From contig CACNRG010000002.1 of assembly GCA_902622805.1 (NCBI GenBank), positions 34,299 through 98,298 on the forward strand: a stretch of 64,000 nt of DNA. The letters are read 5' to 3'. Of the stretch, positions 38,709-48,206 are shown one piece after another; the stretch's first letter is position 1; each line of letters opens with the position of its first letter. The stretch comes from an uncultured Pelagibacteraceae bacterium (GTDB lineage Bacteria; Pseudomonadota; Alphaproteobacteria; Pelagibacterales; Pelagibacteraceae). The position numbers and the translations under genes are program-made. The notes below the pieces were generated by a model. The model did not search any database and had not been told where the DNA came from. It saw only the letters and a list, made by a program, of their open reading frames with translations.

Positions 38709-39471
38709 TTATAAAGAAAAGTTTGAAAAAATGAGGATAGCTGGAAAGTTAGCTGCACAAACTTTAGATATGTTAACTGATAATATTAAAGAAGGTATAT
38801 CTACAGATCATATAGATAAATTAGGTTATGAATTTATAAGAGATAATGGTGGATATTCTGCTCCACTTTATTATAGAGGATTTACAAAATCTTTATGCAC
38901 ATCTTTAAACCACGTAGTATGTCATGGTATTCCTTCTGATAGAATTTTAAGAGATGGTGATGCAATTAATGTTGATGTCACAGCAATTGTTAATGACCAT
39001 TATGGAGATACTAGTAGAATGTTTTGTATTGGCAACACTTCAGTTAAGTTAAATAATTTAATTAATGCTACTCACGAATCTATGATGAGAGCAATAAAAA
39101 TCTTAAAGCCTGGTATCAAATTAGGGGATATTGGATATGAAATTCAAAATTTTATAGAGGAAAAAGGATTTTCAGTAGTGAGGGATTTTTGTGGTCATGG
39201 GATTAGCACATCTTTTCATGAGCCTCCAAATATCTTACATTATGGAAAAAAAAATACTGGTATGAATTTAAGACCTGGAATGACTTTTACAATTGAACCT
39301 ATGATTAATTCAGGTAAATATGATACAAAAGTGCTAAATGATGGTTGGACTGCTGTTACAAAAGATAAATCTTTATCAGCGCAATTTGAGCATACACTGG
39401 GAATTACTGAAAATGGTTATGAAATCTTTACAGAATCTGCTAAAGGTTATTTAAAGCCTCCATACTTATAA
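38701..39471 (+). CDS. map: Methionine aminopeptidase, type I
   Basis: Removes the initiator methionine from nascent proteins. The 256-residue product keeps all five metal ligands: Asp92 and Asp103 (INVDVTAIVNDHYGDTSRM), His166 (CGHGIST), Glu199 (FTIEPMIN) and Glu230 (AQFEHTLGI), and the substrate His in NHVVCHGIP. It overlaps the end of sfsA by eight bases and is followed after three bases by purB. Confidence 0.97.
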   Translation: MTDYKEKFEKMRIAGKLAAQTLDMLTDNIKEGISTDHIDKLGYEFIRDNGGYSAPLYYRGFTKSLCTSLNHVVCHGIPSDRILRDGDAINVDVTAIVNDHYGDTSRMFCIGNTSVKLNNLINATHESMMRAIKILKPGIKLGDIGYEIQNFIEEKGFSVVRDFCGHGISTSFHEPPNILHYGKKNTGMNLRPGMTFTIEPMINSGKYDTKVLNDGWTAVTKDKSLSAQFEHTLGITENGYEIFTESAKGYLKPPYL

Positions 39472-39474
39472 TTA

Positions 39475-40767
39475 ATGATTAAAAGATACTCGCGAAAAGA
39501 ATTAACTGATATTTGGTCAGAGGAAAATAAATATAAAATTTGGTTAGATGTTGAAGTTGCTGCGGCTCAAGCAATGGAAAAACTTGGTCAGATCCCTAAA
39601 GGAGTTTCTTCCATTGTAAGAAAAAAAGCTAGAATTAATGTTAAAAGAATTCATCAAATTGAAAACCAGGTTAAACACGATGTTATTGCTTTTTTAACCT
39701 CTGTTACTGAAAAAGCTGGTATCAATGCTAGGTATCTTCATCAAGGAATGACTTCTTCAGATATATTAGATACAAGTTTTAATATCCAGTTAGTTCAATC
39801 AGGAAAAATTATTCTTAAAGACTTAGATCAAATTCTTAAAGTTCTTAAAAAACAAGCAAAAAAATATAAATTTACACCGTGTATGGGTAGAAGCCACGGT
39901 ATACATGCGGAACCAATTACATTTGGTTTAAAATTAGCATCTTTTTATGAGGAATTTAAAAGAAATAAAAAAAGATTAATTGATGCAATTGATGAAGTTT
40001 CTACTTGTGCAATATCTGGAGCTGTTGGAACTTTTGCAAATATCAATCCTAATGTTGAAAAACATGTTGCAAAAAAACTTGGATTAAAAGTTGAGCCAAT
40101 ATCAACACAAATTATTCCCAGAGATCGTCATGCGTTTTATTTTTCAGTTTTAGGAATTATTGCTGGATCAATAGAGAGAGTTGCTACTGAAATTAGACAT
40201 TTACAAAGAACTGAAGTTTATGAACTTCAAGAATACTTTTCAAAAAACCAAAAAGGTTCATCAGCCATGCCTCACAAAAAAAATCCTATTCTAAGTGAAA
40301 ATCTTACTGGTCTTGCAAGAATGGTGAGAAGCACAGTAACCCCTGCTCTAGAAAATATTGCATTATGGCATGAGAGAGACATTTCGCATTCAAGTGTAGA
40401 GAGAAACATAGGACCAGATGCTAATATAACTCTTGATTTTGCATTGGTGAGATTGACTAACATTTTAGATAATATGATTGTTTATCCAAAAAAAATGTTA
40501 GAAAATTTGAATCTAACTAAAGGGCTTATTTTTTCACAAGAGCTTATGTTAGAGTTAACTAAAACGGGTTTAAGTAGAGAAAAATCATATAAAATGGTTC
40601 AAACTTATGCAAAAAAATGTTTCGCTAAAAACCTAAATTTATTTGAAGTGATCCAATCTGATAAATATATAATGAGTAAAATTTCACCAAAAAAATTAAA
40701 GACTATTTTTAGTTATTCTAAGCATTTTAAGAATGTAAATTTAATTTTTAGAAGAGTATTCAAATAA
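39475..40767 (+). CDS. purB: Adenylosuccinate lyase
   Basis: Catalyses two steps of purine synthesis: SAICAR to AICAR plus fumarate, and adenylosuccinate to AMP plus fumarate. The 430-residue product has the fumarase/aspartase signature [19 protein letters not shown] at about residues 262-280, the [14 protein letters not shown] segment and [10 protein letters not shown] with the catalytic His. It is first of a purB-purC-purS-purQ-purL run in which purC supplies its substrate. Confidence 0.97.
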   Translation: MIKRYSRKELTDIWSEENKYKIWLDVEVAAAQAMEKLGQIPKGVSSIVRKKARINVKRIHQIENQVKHDVIAFLTSVTEKAGINARYLHQGMTSSDILDTSFNIQLVQSGKIILKDLDQILKVLKKQAKKYKFTPCMGRSHGIHAEPITFGLKLASFYEEFKRNKKRLIDAIDEVSTCAISGAVGTFANINPNVEKHVAKKLGLKVEPISTQIIPRDRHAFYFSVLGIIAGSIERVATEIRHLQRTEVYELQEYFSKNQKGSSAMPHKKNPILSENLTGLARMVRSTVTPALENIALWHERDISHSSVERNIGPDANITLDFALVRLTNILDNMIVYPKKMLENLNLTKGLIFSQELMLELTKTGLSREKSYKMVQTYAKKCFAKNLNLFEVIQSDKYIMSKISPKKLKTIFSYSKHFKNVNLIFRRVFK

Positions 40768-41549
40768 TGAAAAAAGGTAAAAAATTATACGAAGGTAAAG
40801 CTAAAATTATATACGCAACATCGGATAAAAATTTAGTTATTCAATATTTTAAAGATGATGCAACAGCATTTAATAATCAAAAAAAAAGCACCATTGAAGG
40901 AAAAGGTGTTTTAAACAATAGAATTTCTGAGCATATCCTTTCTAATTTATCTCAAATAGGAATCAAAAATCACCTAGTTAAAAGACTTAATATGAGAGAA
41001 CAAGTCATCAAATTGGTAGAAATTATACCAATTGAGTTTATTGTAAGAAATGTCGCTTCTGGATCAATAACAAAAAGATTAGGTATTGAAGACGGAACAG
41101 TTCTCAAAGAACCTCTTGTTGAATATTGCTTAAAAAATGATGAACTTGGTGATCCATTAATTGCTGAAGAGCATATTTACGCATTTGAATGGGCAAGTAA
41201 AAAAGAAATAGAAAAAGTAAAAAAAATGATCTTAAGGATTAATGATTTTATGATCGGAATGTTCAGAGGAGTTGGTATTAAGCTTATTGATTTTAAATTA
41301 GAATTTGGAAGAATCAAAAATAATGGAAGAAGTGAAGTAATTCTCGCCGATGAAATAAGTCCTGATACATGTAGATTATGGGACTCAATAACTGACAAAA
41401 AACTTGATAAAGACAGATTTAGAAAAGATCTTGGAGATTTAATTCCTGCTTATACTGAAGTTGCAAAAAGACTTGGAATACTTCACGAGCAATCAAATGT
41501 TTCGGCTGTAAATGTTACAAAACTATCATCAATTAAACGAAAAAAATAA
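40767..41549 (+). CDS. purC: Phosphoribosylaminoimidazole-succinocarboxamide synthase
   Basis: Joins CAIR and aspartate with ATP to make SAICAR. The 260-residue product, somewhat longer than E. coli PurC (237), has [14 protein letters not shown] at the start, [17 protein letters not shown] (catalytic Arg region) and [14 protein letters not shown]. The C-terminal 20 residues are a Ser/Lys-rich extension. It overlaps purB by one base and purS follows directly. Confidence 0.97.
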   Translation: MKKGKKLYEGKAKIIYATSDKNLVIQYFKDDATAFNNQKKSTIEGKGVLNNRISEHILSNLSQIGIKNHLVKRLNMREQVIKLVEIIPIEFIVRNVASGSITKRLGIEDGTVLKEPLVEYCLKNDELGDPLIAEEHIYAFEWASKKEIEKVKKMILRINDFMIGMFRGVGIKLIDFKLEFGRIKNNGRSEVILADEISPDTCRLWDSITDKKLDKDRFRKDLGDLIPAYTEVAKRLGILHEQSNVSAVNVTKLSSIKRKK

Positions 41550-41792
41550 ATGAAGATTTCTGTAATTATCACTCTTAAAAAAGACGTGCTAGATCCCCAA
41601 GGTAAAGTTATTCACCAAACCTTAGATGGAATGGGTTTCAACGATATTGATAGCGTAAGACAAGGAAAATATTTTGAAATCGATACTAAAGAAAATGATC
41701 CAATGAAAGCTAAAGATAGAGTTGAACAAATGTGTAAAAAACTTTTAGCAAATCTAGTTATTGAAAATTATAAAATTATTGATGCTCAATAA
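41550..41792 (+). CDS. purS: Phosphoribosylformylglycinamidine synthase subunit PurS
   Basis: Small accessory subunit that bridges PurQ and PurL so ammonia can pass between them. The 80-residue product has the family pattern ITLKKDVLDPQGKVIHQTLD, then VRQGKYFEIDTKENDP. Its presence goes with the short PurL and separate PurQ that follow, the three-subunit form of the enzyme found in alphaproteobacteria. It begins right after the purC stop. Confidence 0.96.
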   Translation: MKISVIITLKKDVLDPQGKVIHQTLDGMGFNDIDSVRQGKYFEIDTKENDPMKAKDRVEQMCKKLLANLVIENYKIIDAQ

Positions 41793-41795
41793 TTA

Positions 41796-42479
41796 ATGAA
41801 ATCATCTGTAATTACATTTCCTGGGTCTAATTGTGATAGAGATATGGATGTTGCTCTTAAAAAATTTGGTTTTAAAAATAAAATGGTTTGGCACAATGAT
41901 TCTGAAATTCCAAAAAGTGATTTAATAATATTACCAGGTGGATTTTCTTATGGAGATTATTTGAGATGTGGAAGTATGGCATCAAAATCTAAAATAATGA
42001 AATCAGTTATTAATTTTGCTAATTCAGGTGGTATGGTCATGGGTATTTGTAATGGTTTTCAAATTTTGGTTGAAACTGGCTTGGTTCCAGGTGTTTTACT
42101 TAGAAATAAGTACTTAGAATTTATCTGTAAAAATGTATTTGTTAAAATCAATAATAAGAATAATACTTATTTTAAAAATATCGATAATGATGTTTTGAAA
42201 TTACATATTGCACACAACGAAGGAAACTATTTCTGTACAAATGATCAATTAAAAGAAATAGAGGATAATGAACAAGTGGCAATAAAATATTGTAATAAAG
42301 ACGGTGTAGCAGATGAACAGTTTAATCCTAATGGGTCAATCAAAAACATTGCAGGTATTTTTAATAAAGAAAAAAATGTTCTAGGAATGATGCCTCATCC
42401 TGAAAGAATGATTGATCCCTATTTATCAGGAGAAGATGGGTCTATTTTTTTTAATAACTTAATTAATAATTTAAAATGA
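41796..42479 (+). CDS. purQ: Phosphoribosylformylglycinamidine synthase subunit PurQ (glutaminase)
   Basis: Class I glutamine amidotransferase that releases ammonia for PurL. The 227-residue product has SSVITFPGSNCDRDMDVA, LPGGFSYGDYLRCG, the nucleophile Cys85 in GICNGFQIL, and the C-terminal MMPHPERM with the His-x-Glu of the triad. It overlaps purL by four bases (ATGA), so the two subunits are coupled in translation. Confidence 0.97.
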   Translation: MKSSVITFPGSNCDRDMDVALKKFGFKNKMVWHNDSEIPKSDLIILPGGFSYGDYLRCGSMASKSKIMKSVINFANSGGMVMGICNGFQILVETGLVPGVLLRNKYLEFICKNVFVKINNKNNTYFKNIDNDVLKLHIAHNEGNYFCTNDQLKEIEDNEQVAIKYCNKDGVADEQFNPNGSIKNIAGIFNKEKNVLGMMPHPERMIDPYLSGEDGSIFFNNLINNLK

Positions 42480-44668
42480 TTGTAAACGAACAAATAGCTT
42501 TAGACCATGGTCTTAAAAAAGATGAATATTCAAAAATTTGTAAACTTCTTAATCGAATTCCAAATATTACAGAATTAGGAATTTTTTCAGCAATGTGGAA
42601 TGAGCATTGTTCATATAAATCATCTAGACTTCACTTAAAAAAACTTCCAACTAAAGGTAAACAAGTTATTCAAGGTCCTGGAGAAAATGCAGGAGTTGTC
42701 GATATTGATGATAATGACGCGATAGTTTTTAAAATTGAAAGCCATAATCATCCTTCTTTTATCGAACCCTATCAAGGAGCTGCAACAGGAGTCGGCGGCA
42801 TTATGAGAGATGTCTTCACAATGGGTGCAAGGCCTATTGCTAATTTAAACTCAATTCATTTTGGTTCTCCACAACATAAAAAAACTAAAAATTTACTTAG
42901 AGGTGTTGTTCATGGTATCGGTGGATATGGAAACTGTATGGGTGTTCCAACTATAGCAGGTCAAACTAACTTTGATAGCTCTTATAATGGAAATATTTTA
43001 GTTAATGCAATGACTTTAGGTCTAGTTAAAAAAGATAAAATTTTTTATTCAAAAGCAGCAGGTTTAAACAAACCAGTAATTTATGTTGGATCTAAAACAG
43101 GTCGAGATGGAATTCATGGTGCTAGTATGGCTTCAGCAAGCTTTGATGAAAAAATTGAAGAAAAAAAACCAACAGTTCAAGTTGGTGATCCATTCACAGA
43201 AAAACTTTTGCTAGAAGCTTGTTTAGAATTAATGGCTGGAGACTCAATTATATCAATACAAGACATGGGTGCAGCTGGACTTACTTCCTCAAGTATTGAA
43301 ATGGCATCAAAAGGAAATCTTGGAATTGAAATTAATTTAAATAAAGTTCCATGCCGTGAAGCAAAAATGACACCTTATGAGATTATGCTTTCTGAGAGCC
43401 AAGAAAGGATGTTGATTATTCTTGAAAACGGTAAAGAAGAACAAGCTAAAAAAATATTTGATAAATGGAATTTGGATTTTGCTGTAATTGGAAAAACTAC
43501 AAAATCTAAAAAAATAGAACTTTATTTCGATGATGAGAAAGTTGCTGATATTCCTGTAAATACTTTAGTTGAAAATTCTCCAATGTATGATCGTAAATGG
43601 AAAAAAGCCAAACTACCAAAAAAAAATAAGATTAAAAAAGAAGATCTTAAAAATTTAAAATTAATAGATGTATTAAAAAAAATTTTATCTAATCCAAATG
43701 TTTGTAGCAAAGAATGGATTTGGCAACAATATGATCATACAGTAATGGGAGACACAATTCAAAAACCTGGTGGAGACTCTGGTGTTGTTAGAGTTCATGG
43801 TACAAATAAAGCAGTTGCAGCAACGGTTGACTCTTCTGCTGTATATTGTTGGGCTCATCCTTTAACTGGTGGAAAACAAGTAGTTTGTGAGAGTTTTAGA
43901 AACTTAATCTCTGTTGGTTCAAAACCAATAGCTATTACTAATTGTTTAAATTTTGGAAGTCCTGAGAATGAGGATAACATGGGTGAGTTCGTAGAATGTG
44001 TTCAAGGAATTGGTGAAGCAGCCACATATTTAAAATTCCCTGTAGTTTCTGGAAATGTATCTTTTTACAATCAAACAAAAGAGGAAGGTATTAAACCTAC
44101 TCCATCAATTGGAGGTATAGGTTTATTAAAAGATTATAAAAAAATGATTTCAATGGATTTTAAAGAAATTGATAATATTGTTTTAGTAATAGGCAAAACA
44201 GAAGGTCATATTGACCAAAGTTTATTTGCACGAAATATTTTAGATGAAAAAAATGGTCCTCCACCTGAGATAAATCTATTTAATGAAAAAAATAATGGAG
44301 AAACATTATTAAGATTAATAGACCTAGGTTATATCAAAAGTGCTCATGATGTTTCAATTGGTGGAATAATTACTGCTGTTGCAAAGATGTGTATAAAAGG
44401 TAATAAGGGAATTAATCTTCATAAACCAAAATATCTAATCAATGAAATTGAATATTTTTTCGGAGAGGATCAAGGTAGATATATAATTGAAATAAGTAGA
44501 AACCACCAAAAAAAAGTGACTGATATTTTGAATAAAAATGCTGTTCATTATGATGAACTTGGAACATTAAACAATAATCAATTATTTATAAATGAAAAGA
44601 CAAAAGTATCAATTGACGAATTAAAGTCTTATTATACAAGTTGGTTAGATAATTATATGAGAAAATAA
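42476..44668 (+). CDS. purL: Phosphoribosylformylglycinamidine synthase subunit PurL
   Basis: ATP-dependent synthase subunit that turns FGAR to FGAM. The 730-residue short form has EHCSYKSSRLHLKKLP, FKIESHNHPSFIEPYQGAAT with the nucleotide-site His, GVGGIMRDVFTMGARPIA, and GDSIISIQDMGAAGLTSS. Two AIRS-type halves (about 1-370 and 380-730) are recognisable. It overlaps purQ by four bases and the bolA-like gene by one. Confidence 0.97.
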   Translation: MIVNEQIALDHGLKKDEYSKICKLLNRIPNITELGIFSAMWNEHCSYKSSRLHLKKLPTKGKQVIQGPGENAGVVDIDDNDAIVFKIESHNHPSFIEPYQGAATGVGGIMRDVFTMGARPIANLNSIHFGSPQHKKTKNLLRGVVHGIGGYGNCMGVPTIAGQTNFDSSYNGNILVNAMTLGLVKKDKIFYSKAAGLNKPVIYVGSKTGRDGIHGASMASASFDEKIEEKKPTVQVGDPFTEKLLLEACLELMAGDSIISIQDMGAAGLTSSSIEMASKGNLGIEINLNKVPCREAKMTPYEIMLSESQERMLIILENGKEEQAKKIFDKWNLDFAVIGKTTKSKKIELYFDDEKVADIPVNTLVENSPMYDRKWKKAKLPKKNKIKKEDLKNLKLIDVLKKILSNPNVCSKEWIWQQYDHTVMGDTIQKPGGDSGVVRVHGTNKAVAATVDSSAVYCWAHPLTGGKQVVCESFRNLISVGSKPIAITNCLNFGSPENEDNMGEFVECVQGIGEAATYLKFPVVSGNVSFYNQTKEEGIKPTPSIGGIGLLKDYKKMISMDFKEIDNIVLVIGKTEGHIDQSLFARNILDEKNGPPPEINLFNEKNNGETLLRLIDLGYIKSAHDVSIGGIITAVAKMCIKGNKGINLHKPKYLINEIEYFFGEDQGRYIIEISRNHQKKVTDILNKNAVHYDELGTLNNNQLFINEKTKVSIDELKSYYTSWLDNYMRK

Positions 44669-44898
44669 TGGCGATGGATTTAAAAGAAATTGAGAAACTA
44701 ATTAAAGAAGCATTATCAGATGCTATAATAGAAATTCAAGATCTTGCTGGAGATGGTAATCATTATTCTGCTACAGTTACATCTTCACAATTTTCAGGGA
44801 AAAGTAAAATAGAACAGCACAAAATGGTGTATAATTCATTAAAAGGTAAAATGGGAAATGAATTACACGCTCTAGCAATTAAAACGAAAGAACAATAA
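44668..44898 (+). CDS. BolA/IbaG family protein
   Basis: The 76-residue product has the BolA fold pattern: LIKEALSDAIIEIQDLAGDG, the HYSATVTSSQFSGKSKIEQH core and QHKMVYNSLKGKMGNELHAL. The conserved His of the H-K/R-M-V motif is in place. BolA proteins pair with monothiol glutaredoxins to handle [2Fe-2S] clusters; the grxD-like gene follows with a one-base overlap, which supports that role. It is closer to IbaG/YrbA than to stress BolA, judged only by length and sequence. Confidence 0.9.
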   Translation: MAMDLKEIEKLIKEALSDAIIEIQDLAGDGNHYSATVTSSQFSGKSKIEQHKMVYNSLKGKMGNELHALAIKTKEQ

Positions 44899-45230
44899 TG
44901 GATGAAAACACAAAAAAATTAATTCAAAATCACATAGAAGATAATGATGTATGTTTATTCATGAAAGGTACAGCTGATGCTCCTCAGTGTGGATTTTCAA
45001 TGGCAGTTTCTAATATACTTAAAATTCTTGAAGTAAAATTCAAAGGTGTGAATGTTTTAGAGGATCAAAATATCAGGGAAGGTATAAAAATTTTTAGTGA
45101 TTGGCCAACAATACCACAACTTTATATAAAAAAAGAATTTGTCGGTGGATGTGACATAATTAAAGAAATGTATGAAAATGGAGAACTTAAAAAAGTTCTT
45201 GAAGAAAAAAGTATTAATTTTAAAAAATAA
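44898..45230 (+). CDS. grxD: Monothiol glutaredoxin, Grx4 type
   Basis: Carries and delivers [2Fe-2S] clusters using glutathione. The 110-residue product has the CGFS active site at residues 31-34 (PQCGFSMAVSN), DWPTIPQLYIKKEFVGGCDI with the TIPQ cis-proline loop and the GG-C-D glutathione site. It is the last gene of the plus-strand run and faces rpsD convergently two bases away. Confidence 0.95.
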   Translation: MDENTKKLIQNHIEDNDVCLFMKGTADAPQCGFSMAVSNILKILEVKFKGVNVLEDQNIREGIKIFSDWPTIPQLYIKKEFVGGCDIIKEMYENGELKKVLEEKSINFKK

Positions 45231-45232
45231 AT

Positions 45233-45850
45233 TTATCTAGAATAATATTCAATTACCAAATTTGGCTCCATAACTATCGGATAAGGAACTTCTTCAAACT
45301 TCGGCACTCTAACAAATTTTAATTTCTTATTTTTTTCATCCATTTGAATATATTCAGGTGTTTCTCTTTCTTTGTTTGCTAGAGCAATATCAATAATTGC
45401 AAGTTGCTTTGATTTATCTCTAATCTCTATTGAATCTTCTTCTTTTACTAAATATGAAGAAATATTAACTTTTTTTCCATTTACTTTTACATGACCATGA
45501 TTGATCAACTGTCTTGCTGAAAAAATTGTAGTTGCGAACTTTGCTCTATAAATAATTGCATCGAGCCTTCTCTCCAGAAGACCAATTAAATTTTCACTGG
45601 TATCTCCTTTAAGCATACTTGCTTTTTTATAAATATTTCTAAACTGTCGTTCATTAATATTTCCATAATAAGCCTTTAATTTTTGTTTTGCCTGTAATTG
45701 AATACCATAATCTGATGGTTTTGATGATCTTGTTTGACCATGTTGTCCGGGTCCATAAGCTCGTGTATTAAAAGGACTTTTTGGTCTGCCCCATAAATTT
45801 ACTTTTAATCTTCTATCAACTTTATGTTTAGAGTTTAATCTTTTTGTCAT
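45233..45850 (-). CDS. rpsD: 30S ribosomal protein S4
   Basis: S4 starts 16S rRNA folding and lies at the mRNA entry channel. The 205-residue product has the N-terminal [14 protein letters not shown] block (no zinc cysteines), and the S4 RNA-binding motif [20 protein letters not shown] and [15 protein letters not shown] at about residues 87-124. It is not in an alpha operon here: a strong own promoter lies upstream and it ends two bases from the convergent grxD. Confidence 0.97.
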   Translation of the reverse strand: MTKRLNSKHKVDRRLKVNLWGRPKSPFNTRAYGPGQHGQTRSSKPSDYGIQLQAKQKLKAYYGNINERQFRNIYKKASMLKGDTSENLIGLLERRLDAIIYRAKFATTIFSARQLINHGHVKVNGKKVNISSYLVKEEDSIEIRDKSKQLAIIDIALANKERETPEYIQMDEKNKKLKFVRVPKFEEVPYPIVMEPNLVIEYYSR

Positions 45851-45862
45851 TTGAATATGGGG

Positions 45863-45890
45863 TTTATAAACTTACTCATAAGTTTGTCAA
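45863..45890 (-). promoter_or_regulatory. Near-consensus promoter of rpsD with palindromic spacer
   Basis: Minus strand TTGACA (45885-45890), 16 bases, TATAAA (45863-45868). The spacer and part of both boxes form the perfect inverted repeat AAACTTA-TGAG-TAAGTTT (45866-45883). The expected start lies only about six bases before the rpsD ATG. Confidence 0.6.
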
Positions 45891-46604
45891 TCAACGTTTT
45901 CTTCCTAAACTGGCAAATACGCCAGATAAAATACGTGTTTCTTTATCAGATAAGTCCATTTTATAAAAAATATTTCTTAAGTTTTCTAGCATTTTTGGTC
46001 TCTTTTCATTAGGTCTAAAAAAATTTATCTCATCTAAATTTTTAATACAAAGACTTAACATTGACTGTAATTCTTTTTTACTTGCAGATTTTATTTTTTT
46101 TGATTTTTTAAAAGAAACGCTTTTTAATTTGATAATACTATCAACAAATTGAGCAATAATAATCAAACTGTGAGATAAATTTAGAGATTTAAAGTTTGGG
46201 TTGGTTGGTATTCGCAAAGTATAATTAGCATAACTAATCTCATTATTCGTTAGACCAGAGGCCTCTGAACCAAACAAAAAACCGATTTTTTTATTAAAAT
46301 TTATCTTTTTTAATTCTTCTAAATTAATATGTTTAATATTTTTGTTCCTAAATCTAGCAGATGTAGCAATGACAACATCAATTTTACTTAGGGCTTGCTC
46401 TAACGTTTCAAAATTTTTACTCTGAGAAATAATATCCTTAGCTCCAACTGATGTAGCTAGTATCTTATCATTAGGAAAAATTGGTTTTGGATTTATTAAT
46501 AATAATTTCTTAAAATTAAAGTTTTTCATTGCTCTAGCGCAGGCACCAATATTTTCAGATAATTGTGGTCTGTGTAGAATAAAAGAAATATTACTTTTAC
46601 TCAT
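45891..46604 (-). CDS. trmJ: TrmJ-type SPOUT RNA 2'-O-methyltransferase
   Basis: Likely 2'-O-methylates position 32 of the tRNA anticodon loop. The 237-residue product has the SPOUT motifs FILHRPQLSENIGACARAMK, GFLFGSEASGLTNNEISYA and LRIPTNPNFKSLNLSHSL, and a short C-terminal helical region with SDKETRILSGVFASLGRKR, as in the TrmJ/TIGR00050 group. It starts right after the cimA stop and sits between cimA and rpsD. The exact target is inferred from the family. Confidence 0.85.
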   Translation of the reverse strand: MSKSNISFILHRPQLSENIGACARAMKNFNFKKLLLINPKPIFPNDKILATSVGAKDIISQSKNFETLEQALSKIDVVIATSARFRNKNIKHINLEELKKINFNKKIGFLFGSEASGLTNNEISYANYTLRIPTNPNFKSLNLSHSLIIIAQFVDSIIKLKSVSFKKSKKIKSASKKELQSMLSLCIKNLDEINFFRPNEKRPKMLENLRNIFYKMDLSDKETRILSGVFASLGRKR

Positions 46605-48206
46605 CTACTTACTTGCAGGAGCATTATCTTTAAATAATTTATAATCTAAACTATCAATCAATGCTTTGAATGAAGCATCAATTATGTTTGTAGATACACC
46701 AATAGTAAACCAATTTTTTCCTTTGGAATCTGTACTTTCAATTGATACTCTAGTAACAGCCTCCGTCCCTGTATTTAAAATTCTTACTTTATAATCAACT
46801 AATTTTAAATCCTTCAAATACTTTGAGTATTTAGCTAGCCGATCAACATTTTTTCTAATAGCATTGTCCAGAGCATTTACTGGTCCATTTCCCTCTCCTT
46901 CACATAAGATTTTTTCACCATCTACTTCTAACTGAGCCTTGGCCGATGAAACTATTTCACCAGCTGAATTTTTTTTAACTGAAACATCATATTCAGTAAT
47001 TGAAATATATCTTGGAATTTCTCCAATTATTCTTCTTGCTAAAAGTTCAAACGAAGCATCTGCACCATCGTAGCTATATCCAATAAATTCTCTATCTTTA
47101 ACTTCATTAAGAAGTTTTTTAATTTTTGGATCATTTTCATCAATATTAATATTTATAGTTTTTAATCTAGAGATAATATTTGATTTACCAGATTGATCTG
47201 AGATTACTATATTCCTATTATTACCAACTTCTTGTGGATCAATGTGTTCATAAGTTTTTGGATCTTTTTGGACTGCTGAAACATGTAAACCTCCTTTATG
47301 AGAAAATGCAGCTGCTCCAACATATGGTAAATGCATATTAGGTTTTCGATTAAGTACCTCATCTAAAAGTCTTGAACATTCAGTTAAATTTTTTATGTGA
47401 GATGATTTAATTCCAGTTTCAAATTTTGATGAAAAATCATTTTTCAAATAAAAGGTTGGGATTAATGACATTAAATTTGCATTACCACATCTTTCCCCTA
47501 ATCCATTGATTGTTCCTTGAACTTGACGAACTCCAGATAATACTGCTGCTAGTGAATTTGCTACTGCATTTCCAGTATCATTATGAGCATGAATTCCTAA
47601 ATTTTTTCCCGGAATAACTTTTGATACCTCTTGAACTATTTGAGAAACTTCATGAGGTAAGGTTCCTCCATTTGTATCGCATAAAACTATCCACCTTGCA
47701 CCTTGATCATAAGCTGCTTTAATACATTCTAATGCATATTTTGAATTGGCTTTATATCCATCAAAAAAATGTTCTGCATCAAACATGAACTCTTTCTTAG
47801 CTTTAACAAAATGTTTTGCACTTTCACTAATGTTTTCCAAATTTTCTTCGTTGGTAATACCTAAAGCAACATCAACATGAAAATCCCAAGACTTTCCGAC
47901 CAAACACACTGCAGGTGTATTTGAATTCATTAACGATGATAACCCTGTATCATTTTCTGCACTTCGGCCTGATCGTTTAGTCATTCCAAAACATGTCAGT
48001 TTCGAATTTTTAAAATTATGTTTTTTTTGAAAAAACTCGGTATCTGTTGGATTAGCTCCAGGCCAACCAGCTTCAATATAATCAACACCAAGATTGTCTA
48101 GGGCAGATGCAATTTTTTCCTTGTCCTCAAGTGAAAAATCTACACCTTGTGTTTGAGCACCATCTCTTAGTGTTGTGTCAAAAATATATAATCTCTCTTT
48201 ACTCAT
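46605..48206 (-). CDS. cimA: (R)-citramalate synthase
   Basis: Condenses pyruvate and acetyl-CoA to citramalate, the threonine-independent entry to isoleucine. The 533-residue product has the HMGL-like domain with LYIFDTTLRDGAQTQGVDFS, HAHNDTGNAVANSLAAV (metal His pair) and a C-terminal regulatory LeuA-dimer-like domain. The TRDGAQ/GAQTQG pattern and length fit the TIGR00977 citramalate/isopropylmalate-like group better than LeuA, but a related activity cannot be excluded. It overlaps cysS by four bases (ATGA). Confidence 0.85.
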   Translation of the reverse strand: MSKERLYIFDTTLRDGAQTQGVDFSLEDKEKIASALDNLGVDYIEAGWPGANPTDTEFFQKKHNFKNSKLTCFGMTKRSGRSAENDTGLSSLMNSNTPAVCLVGKSWDFHVDVALGITNEENLENISESAKHFVKAKKEFMFDAEHFFDGYKANSKYALECIKAAYDQGARWIVLCDTNGGTLPHEVSQIVQEVSKVIPGKNLGIHAHNDTGNAVANSLAAVLSGVRQVQGTINGLGERCGNANLMSLIPTFYLKNDFSSKFETGIKSSHIKNLTECSRLLDEVLNRKPNMHLPYVGAAAFSHKGGLHVSAVQKDPKTYEHIDPQEVGNNRNIVISDQSGKSNIISRLKTININIDENDPKIKKLLNEVKDREFIGYSYDGADASFELLARRIIGEIPRYISITEYDVSVKKNSAGEIVSSAKAQLEVDGEKILCEGEGNGPVNALDNAIRKNVDRLAKYSKYLKDLKLVDYKVRILNTGTEAVTRVSIESTDSKGKNWFTIGVSTNIIDASFKALIDSLDYKLFKDNAPASK

